Origin: Thalassobacillus_A hwangdonensis
Lineage (GTDB): Bacteria; Bacillota; Bacilli; Bacillales; Halobacillaceae
Length of the DNA: 64,000 bases
NCBI RefSeq assembly: GCF_042675915.1
Contig: NZ_JBHTKL010000001.1
Span: forward strand, 682,001 to 746,000
Direction: 5' to 3'
The notes beneath the pieces were generated by a model. The model was not told where the DNA came from, did not search any database, and saw nothing but the letters and a program-made list of their open reading frames with translations. Positions 58,487 to 64,000 of this stretch are shown here, piece after piece. Position 1 is the first letter of the stretch. Each line of letters opens with the position of its first letter. The position numbers and the translations under genes are program-made.

Positions 58487-60445
58487 TTATGAAAGGCTTT
58501 CTTGTTTTCCTAACGAACGAATCTCTTCCACCGCATGAGGGTTTTCCAGTGCACTCAAATCACCGGATTCTTTATTCAGGTAACCGGATTTGATCGCTCT
58601 TCGCATCACTTTCGCATTCCTTGTTTTCGGTAAATCGGAGACAGAATAGACTTTACTAGGCGCTAGTGCTTTGCCAAGCATATCTGTCAAATGCTGTTTA
58701 ATGGAAGCCATCAGTTCATCCGATGCTTCAAACTTAGGGTTCAAAACGACGAATGCAACTGCTTCTTCTCCTTTGACTTCATGGGGAATACCGATTACTC
58801 CGGATTCCACGACTGCTTCATGTTCGACGAGGACAGATTCCACCTCGGCAGGACCAAGCCGTTTTCCTGCGACATTCAACACATCATCGGAGCGGCCGGT
58901 GATGGTGTAATAGCCTTCATCATCATGGATGACCCAATCCCCATGAACCCAGGTATCTTTGAAGCGGCTCCAGTAGGATTGCTCATATCTTTCATTTTCC
59001 TTATAGAACCCGTTAGTCATACCTACCCACGGCTGTCTGATCACTAATTCTCCGACATCATTTTGCACTGTATTTCCTTCATCATCATAGACGCTGACAT
59101 CCATTCCTGGAAGCGCAGCATTGAATGTGACCGGCTGGATCGGTTTAACGAGCACGTTTCCGAAAATTCCACCTGATATTTCTGTTCCTCCAGAATAATT
59201 GAAGATCGGTACCCTCGATTTACCAGCATGTTTATATAACCATTTCCACGGTTCAGGGTTCCAAGGCTCTCCTGTAGACCCGATCATTTTGAGGGAAGAT
59301 AGGTTGTGAGCCTCGATCCAAGATTCTCCGTGTTTCATGAGCGAGCGTATCAATGTAGGGGAGATGCCTAGGTGAGTTACTGTGTACTTATCTACAAGTT
59401 CCCAGACACGGTCAGGGTTCGGGTAATCCGGTGTTCCTTCAAACATTACGATGGAAGCGCCATTGACTAAGCCTCCATAGACGAGGAAAGGGCCCATCAT
59501 CCATCCCATATCCGTATACCAGAACAACGTATCGTCCTTCTTTACATCCATGCAAAGACCAGCATCGAACGCAGATTTCACCGGGAATCCCGCATGGGTA
59601 TGGACAGCTCCTTTAGGTCTTCCGGTGGTGCCGGATGTATAAATGAGCATGAACGGATCGTGAGCATAAGTTTCTTTCGTTGTGTAATCGCTTACATTAT
59701 TAGCTACAACATCCCAATGAATATCACGATCGTTATTCCAAGCCACATCTTCTCCAGTCCGATTGACGACAATGACATGTTCGACGGATGGGGATTTATC
59801 TGCAGCTTTGTCTGCTTCTTCTTTCATCAGAAGTTTCTTTCCACGACGGTAGAACCCATCAGCTGTGATGATCGCTTTTGCTTCCGCTGCGTTAGCACGG
59901 GTCGCCACTGCATCCGCTTTATAACCTGAGAATGCAGGTGCAAGGATTGCGCCTATCTTTGAAATAGCAAGCATTGCGACCAATGTTTCAGGGAGCATTG
60001 GCATATAGATCAGGACAACATCCTTTTCTTTTACGCCTATACGTTCCAAACCATTGGCTGCAGCATTTACTTTTTCCAATAGTTCCACGAATGTATATGT
60101 AACTTCATCTCCATTGTCGCCTTCCCAATAGAGTGCAGTTCGGTTCTTGGAAGCAGGATCAGCTGCCCATTTATCTAGGGCATTATGAGCGACGTTGGTT
60201 TTTCCACCGACGAACCAGTGAGGGTATTGGATACCTTTTGATAGATCAAGTGTTTCTTCATAATTCTGATACCATTCCCACCCAAGTTCTTTCACTGCTT
60301 CATCCCAGAACCAGGAAATGTCATCAATGGACTTCTTATGAAAGTCATCATAGTTATCGAAACCGTATTTTTTCATCCATTGATATAGTCGTGTCGAGTG
60401 TTTCAATTCTTCTGAAGGTGTCCAGGCAGGTTGCAATTCAGCCAC
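58487..60445 (-). CDS. Acetyl-CoA synthetase-like acyl-CoA ligase
   Basis: 652-residue AMP-forming ligase of the acetyl/propionyl/acetoacetyl-CoA synthetase group, with an N-terminal ACAS domain (WFWDEAVKELGWEWYQNYEE), core motif YTSGTTGRPKGAVHTHAGF, GRSDDVLNVAGKRLGPAEVE and the C-terminal Lys in TRNAKVMRRAIKSG. GTG start with AAGGAGGAAC upstream. Reads toward the islet; divergent from sqdB. Substrate not fixed by sequence; short-chain acid is most likely. Confidence 0.9.
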   Translation of the reverse strand: MAELQPAWTPSEELKHSTRLYQWMKKYGFDNYDDFHKKSIDDISWFWDEAVKELGWEWYQNYEETLDLSKGIQYPHWFVGGKTNVAHNALDKWAADPASKNRTALYWEGDNGDEVTYTFVELLEKVNAAANGLERIGVKEKDVVLIYMPMLPETLVAMLAISKIGAILAPAFSGYKADAVATRANAAEAKAIITADGFYRRGKKLLMKEEADKAADKSPSVEHVIVVNRTGEDVAWNNDRDIHWDVVANNVSDYTTKETYAHDPFMLIYTSGTTGRPKGAVHTHAGFPVKSAFDAGLCMDVKKDDTLFWYTDMGWMMGPFLVYGGLVNGASIVMFEGTPDYPNPDRVWELVDKYTVTHLGISPTLIRSLMKHGESWIEAHNLSSLKMIGSTGEPWNPEPWKWLYKHAGKSRVPIFNYSGGTEISGGIFGNVLVKPIQPVTFNAALPGMDVSVYDDEGNTVQNDVGELVIRQPWVGMTNGFYKENERYEQSYWSRFKDTWVHGDWVIHDDEGYYTITGRSDDVLNVAGKRLGPAEVESVLVEHEAVVESGVIGIPHEVKGEEAVAFVVLNPKFEASDELMASIKQHLTDMLGKALAPSKVYSVSDLPKTRNAKVMRRAIKSGYLNKESGDLSALENPHAVEEIRSLGKQESLS

Positions 60446-60546
60446 GTGTAGTTCCTCCTTTTAATGACGAGAATTTTCTGAATGTTCCTTCTACATTATA
60501 CCTTATTTATGATAGGGATTAAACACATCGCATTATTGTGCAGGTT

Positions 60547-60596
60547 TTAACACATTCTTAACGCTAAAGTGTCAGAATATTAAGGTTTTCGTTACC
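60547..60596 (+). promoter_or_regulatory. PhoP-box-like direct repeats upstream of sqdB
   Basis: Hexamers in 11-bp phase: TTAACA (60547), TTAACG (60558), GTGTCA (60569), TTAAGG (60580) and GTTACC (60591). B. subtilis PhoP binds TT(A/C/T)ACA repeats spaced about 5 bp, so the first two are close matches and the rest degenerate. It precedes the sulfolipid genes by about 70 bp. Confidence 0.55.
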
Positions 60597-60665
60597 ATAC
60601 TTTTTAAGAAGAATGTTATTCTGAATATGTAGAGAAATTAGATTGAGGTATTTAGGAGGGGAATT

Positions 60666-61814
60666 ATGCGCATAGTAGTAGCAGGAGGAGATGGTTTCTG
60701 CGGTTGGCCGACCGCATTATACCTATCCAAACAAGGACATGAAGTTACGATTCTCGATAACCTGGCACGAAGGAAGTGGGACGATGAATTACGTTCCAAT
60801 TCTGTAACGCCGATCGCTACACTGGAAGAGAGAGTAGCCAAGTGGAAAGAGCTTACGGGCAAAGAAATCCGAACATTCGTAGGAGACCTGAACCACTATG
60901 ATTTTCTAAGAGAAGTGTTCAGGCAGACCGAACCGGAAGCTTTCGTCCATTTTGCTGAACAGCGTTCCGCACCTTACTCGATGATCGACCGTGAACACGC
61001 AGTATTTACTCAGGCGAATAATGTTCTCGGTAATCTGAATGTACTCTACGCTATCAAAGAACTCGCACCGGATTGTCACTTGATCAAGCTTGGGACAATG
61101 GGAGAGTACGGGACCCCGAATATCGATATTGAAGAAGGATATATAGAAATTGAACATAAAGGAAGAAAAGATCTACTGCCATATCCTAAGCAGCCAGGAT
61201 CTTTTTATCACCTATCTAAAGTGCATGACAGCCATAACATCATGCTCGCATGCAAGATTTGGGGGATTCGGGCAACTGATTTGAACCAGGGTGTCGTCTA
61301 TGGTTTACATACAGACGAGACGAGGATGGATCCGCTTTTGGTCAACCGTGTGGATTACGACGGGGTATTCGGAACAGCGCTCAATCGCTTCTTGATTCAG
61401 GCAGCGATCGGTCACGATCTGACTGTCTATGGATCTGGAGGACAGACGAGAGCATTCCTGAACATCCAGGATACTGTCCGTTGTATTGAAATTGCTGCCG
61501 AAAATCCAGCAGAACCAGGTGAGTTCAGAGTCTTCAACCAGTTTACCGAGTATTTCTCAGTGAAAGACTTGGCGCAGATGGTGAAGAAGGTTGCTGAAGA
61601 AGAAGGGTTGACCACTGAAATCGCACATTTAGAAAACCCACGTGTTGAAGCTGAAGAACATTACTACCACGCAGTAAATACGAAATTGAAAGACTTAGGC
61701 TTGGAACCTCATCTGCTTACAGATGAAGTGCTGAAGGATATACTCAAAGTGGCACTTGAACACAAAGACCGCGTAATCAAGGAGAATGTACTACCATCAA
61801 TTTCTTGGAAGTAA
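60666..61814 (+). CDS. sqdB: UDP-sulfoquinovose synthase SqdB (SQD1 type)
   Basis: Makes UDP-sulfoquinovose from UDP-glucose and sulfite. 382-residue NAD-dependent SDR of the SQD1 clade: Rossmann start VVAGGDGFCGWPTALYLSK, NLARRKWDDELRSNSVTPIA, FAEQRSAPYSM, LGTMGEYGTPNIDIEEG (Thr of the catalytic triad) and YHLSK with Tyr181-Lys185. The SQD1-specific blocks separate it from ordinary epimerases. TAGGAGGGG precedes the ATG. It is followed 12 bp later by a glycosyltransferase, giving the two-gene sulfolipid set. Confidence 0.95.
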   Translation: MRIVVAGGDGFCGWPTALYLSKQGHEVTILDNLARRKWDDELRSNSVTPIATLEERVAKWKELTGKEIRTFVGDLNHYDFLREVFRQTEPEAFVHFAEQRSAPYSMIDREHAVFTQANNVLGNLNVLYAIKELAPDCHLIKLGTMGEYGTPNIDIEEGYIEIEHKGRKDLLPYPKQPGSFYHLSKVHDSHNIMLACKIWGIRATDLNQGVVYGLHTDETRMDPLLVNRVDYDGVFGTALNRFLIQAAIGHDLTVYGSGGQTRAFLNIQDTVRCIEIAAENPAEPGEFRVFNQFTEYFSVKDLAQMVKKVAEEEGLTTEIAHLENPRVEAEEHYYHAVNTKLKDLGLEPHLLTDEVLKDILKVALEHKDRVIKENVLPSISWK

Positions 61815-61826
61815 GGGGCATCTGTT

Positions 61827-62984
61827 TTGAAAATCGCCATCATAACCGAAACATTTCTACCATCCACTGATGGAGTCGTAACTAGACTGAAAGAAGCGAT
61901 CAAACATTTAATCGAAGAAGACAATGAAGTCATCGTCATTGCGCCGGATATGGGTGTGACCGAGTACGAAGGTGCGGTTGTGGAGGGTGTCAAAACGACA
62001 AAGCTGCCATTTTACCGGTATCGGGAATTTTCCTTACCACAGAAAAAAGTGAAGTACCTGTTGGAAAAATACCAGCCGGACATCGTGCATGTAGTCAATC
62101 CTGCGCTTGTGGGGGTGTCCGGTGTGTATTATGCAAATAAACTGGATTTCCCGTTACTTGCTTCCTATCATACACATGTACCGAAGTACTTGGATTTTTA
62201 CCGGCTTTATCCTTTCAAGCCGCTTGTGTGGTGGTATTTCAAGAAGCTGCACAGCTTTTCTGATCTGAACCTATGTACATCGAATGCCGTCCAGAAGGAA
62301 TTGACTGGGCACGGTTTTCCGAATGTACACGTATGGGACCGGGGTGTTGCAATTGAGAACTACCACCCTGATTTCAAGTCAGAGGCTATGAGGGATCGCC
62401 TGTCAGGCGGTAAACCGGAGAACAAGCTGCTCGTGTTTGTAGGCAGGCTTGCTGCGGAGAAGGAAATCCATAAGTTAAAGCCAGTACTGGAGAAACGATC
62501 GGACATATCATTGGCTTTAGTAGGAGATGGTCCAGCGAGGAAAGAGCTTGAAAAGACTTTTGAAGGTACGAATACGATATTTACAGGCTTCCTGCATGAT
62601 AAAGAGCTGTCTGAAGCGTTCGCCTCTGGAGATGCATTCATCTTTCCATCTGTCACAGAAACACTTGGGCTGGTGATATTAGAGGCTATGGCGTCAGGAC
62701 TTCCTGTCATTGCTGCAAAGAGCGGACCGACGATGGAACAGGTGGAGGATGGCAGGACAGGCATTCTGTATGAAAATGAAAATACCGAGAGTCTCATCCA
62801 GGCGATTGAAAAGCTGGAAGATGAAAATTACTATCGATCGCTTTGTAAAAATGCAAGGAAAGAAGCAGAGAAATTCAGCTGGAAACGTCCATCTGAACAA
62901 ATTCTAGAATATTATGAACAAACGCTGAAAGCCTATCAGAACAAACAGGTAAAAGCTCAAAAGAAGATGAAAGTCACAGAGTGA
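61827..62984 (+). CDS. sqdX: Sulfolipid glycosyltransferase SqdX/SQD2-like
   Basis: 385-residue GT-B, GT4-type glycosyltransferase: ITETFLPSTDGVVTRLKEAI at the N-terminus (typical for SQD2/MgtA-like), ASYHTHVPKYLDFY, KPENKLLVFVGRLAAEKE start of the donor half, and the E-x7-E motif VTETLGLVILEAMASGLPV. Position after sqdB implies transfer of sulfoquinovose to diacylglycerol. TTG start at 61827 with AAGGGG upstream. A terminator overlaps the stop codon. Confidence 0.88.
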   Translation: MKIAIITETFLPSTDGVVTRLKEAIKHLIEEDNEVIVIAPDMGVTEYEGAVVEGVKTTKLPFYRYREFSLPQKKVKYLLEKYQPDIVHVVNPALVGVSGVYYANKLDFPLLASYHTHVPKYLDFYRLYPFKPLVWWYFKKLHSFSDLNLCTSNAVQKELTGHGFPNVHVWDRGVAIENYHPDFKSEAMRDRLSGGKPENKLLVFVGRLAAEKEIHKLKPVLEKRSDISLALVGDGPARKELEKTFEGTNTIFTGFLHDKELSEAFASGDAFIFPSVTETLGLVILEAMASGLPVIAAKSGPTMEQVEDGRTGILYENENTESLIQAIEKLEDENYYRSLCKNARKEAEKFSWKRPSEQILEYYEQTLKAYQNKQVKAQKKMKVTE

Positions 62985-63006
62985 ACGCACTCTGTGACTT
63001 TTTTAA
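62970..63006 (+). terminator. Terminator after the sqd operon
   Basis: AAAGTCACAGAGTG / CACTCTGTGACTTT around AACG with following T-run; the stem includes the sqdX stop. Confidence 0.9.
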
Positions 63007-63114
63007 TGGAAGTCTTCCAATTTAGTTCCTATTCATACTTAGTAGCAACTCCGAACACTGCATGAAATATTTGTCTTTTAAGACAAGTAAAACATCTTGA
63101 CAGTACTTAGTGAA

Positions 63115-63993
63115 CTATAGCATATACTTACTGATAAAATCCAGGAATGTTTTTTCTTTTTTGTTTAATGATTGTGCGAGGAAGTAGGTTTCTGCGAATG
63201 GCAGTGAAATGAAATCGACCGGCACCTCCAGCAATCTTCCTTCCATCAGTTCTCGACGTATGATGGACGTGGGAAGGAAGGAGACCCCGATATCTTCAAG
63301 AATGAAACGTTTAACGGCATGCGACTGAGTGACTGCCATCATCTTATAATGGGGCAGATGGTATTGGAGAAGAGACTTCAATTCAGTCCAATAACCAGGA
63401 TGGTTATCAGTCAGAATCAGTTTCGTTTGCAGTAGATCCAAAGCATCGATCGGCGGTGCTGATTCCAAATCATACCCATCATGTGAACGGACGAGCGTCA
63501 CTTTTTCCTTATTGATAAGCTCAGTATGAATATGTTTATTCTGCGCTGGCAGGCAGGAGAGGGCGACATCAATAGCCCCTGACTCAAGTTGCTGGATGAT
63601 TAGATCCGAGTCCATCACACGTATTGTAAGTTCGATATGCGGATGCTGTTCAATGAATTGACGTAAAATACTCGGGAAAGTCGCTTCAGCATAGATGGGG
63701 GAGATAGCGACTGTCAGTGATTCACTGAATCCCTGATTAAGCTGATGCATTTTATGTATGCTGTCGTGGTAGGTGCAAAGAATTTTGACTGCCTCAGGAT
63801 AAAATTGCTTACCGAATGCACTTGGTTGAATATTTCTTCCTTGCTTTTGAAAGAGAGGAGCACCCAATTCTTTTTCCAATTGGCGCATTTGAGATGTCAC
63901 TGCAGGCTGGGTGAGGTATAACATTTCTGCAACCTTCCTTAGATTTTGGACTTCTACAGCTAATTTGAACGTCTTTAAAAGCTTAAGATCCAC
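63115..63993 (-). CDS. LysR-family transcriptional regulator
   Basis: 292 residues: N-terminal winged HTH (LAVEVQNLRKVAEMLYLTQ then PAVTSQMRQLEKELGAPLF) and a LysR substrate-binding domain from about 90. The sequence recalls CcpC/CitR-type regulators, but the target is unknown. The GTG start is 7 bp from the window end, so its ribosome binding site and the true 5' end cannot be verified. Converges with the sqd operon. Confidence 0.85.
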   Translation of the reverse strand: MDLKLLKTFKLAVEVQNLRKVAEMLYLTQPAVTSQMRQLEKELGAPLFQKQGRNIQPSAFGKQFYPEAVKILCTYHDSIHKMHQLNQGFSESLTVAISPIYAEATFPSILRQFIEQHPHIELTIRVMDSDLIIQQLESGAIDVALSCLPAQNKHIHTELINKEKVTLVRSHDGYDLESAPPIDALDLLQTKLILTDNHPGYWTELKSLLQYHLPHYKMMAVTQSHAVKRFILEDIGVSFLPTSIIRRELMEGRLLEVPVDFISLPFAETYFLAQSLNKKEKTFLDFISKYML

Positions 63994-64000
63994 TGAAGAA

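Overview
The window looks like a chromosomal segment of a moderately halophilic, spore-forming Bacillaceae (Halobacillus-like). The evidence is the long run of genes in the Bacillus subtilis order miaA-hfq, spoVK, hflX, ynbB, glnR-glnA, lexA-(yneA)-yneB-ynzC, tkt, sirA, yneF, ccdA, yneI, ccdC, yneK, sspP, sspO, citB/acnA, yneN, sspN-tlp, yneP-yneQ-yneR, plsY, yneT and parE-parC, together with several sporulation genes, Shine-Dalgarno-rich starts and recognisable GlnR, LexA, MntR, sigma-G and Spo0A-type sites. No gene of a replicating phage, transposase or CRISPR array was seen.

Layout. 1-6.8 kb: tRNA modification and RNA chaperone genes, a SpoVK AAA+ ATPase, HflX, a PLP enzyme and the nitrogen-controlled glnRA operon. 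6.8-12.9 kb: a Spo0E-like phosphatase, a DUF421 membrane protein, the divergent SOS region (lexA against a 31-residue membrane peptide plus yneB and ynzC), transketolase, sirA and yneF. 12.9-16.7 kb: two unrecognised genes, then ccdA, an orphan mrpB-like gene, yneI, ccdC and yneK. 16.7-26.4 kb: a selenocysteine (Sec) locus inserted where B. subtilis has cotM. It holds a UCA-anticodon tRNA-Sec, a PAS histidine kinase, selB, an MntR-boxed manganese ABC transporter, selD with an in-frame UGA, a SelW-like selenoprotein with a CMQU motif, and selA. 26.4-32.1 kb: sspP, sspO, aconitase, a membrane protein, yneN, an FbpB-like peptide and sspN-tlp. 32.2-44.1 kb: a tandem AAA+ SpoVK relative, yneP/Q/R, yidD, folE2, a HemAT heme-globin chemoreceptor, plsY, a GH18 spore-type glycosidase, a compatible-solute/ergothioneine-type ABC transporter and yneT. 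44.3-48.8 kb: parE-parC (topoisomerase IV) with a LexA-like box. 49.1-56.8 kb: a TetR-regulated leucine/acyl-CoA catabolic operon of the yngJIH-yngHB-yngG-yngE type that lacks the yngF hydratase. 56.8-58.4 kb: a small cassette-like islet bounded by inverted repeats. 58.5-64 kb: an acetyl-CoA-synthetase-like gene, a sulfolipid pair sqdB-sqdX with PhoP-box-like direct repeats upstream, and a LysR regulator.

The strongest signals beyond housekeeping are these. (1) There is a complete Sec-decoding set (tRNA, SelA, SelB, SelD) whose SelD and a small Rdx-family protein are themselves selenoproteins; simple gene calling would truncate one and miss the other. (2) An SOS-controlled 31-residue single-pass membrane peptide sits in the yneA position. 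(3) A sulfoquinovosyl lipid operon appears to be phosphate-responsive. (4) A 1.6-kb islet carries five copies of a CTAACGGGGGCTTT-type tag between small orphan genes. (5) A family of ~115-bp palindromic intergenic elements occurs four times.

Coordinates of starts were adjusted from the longest reading frames wherever a ribosome binding site decided the matter. All regulatory calls are by eye.
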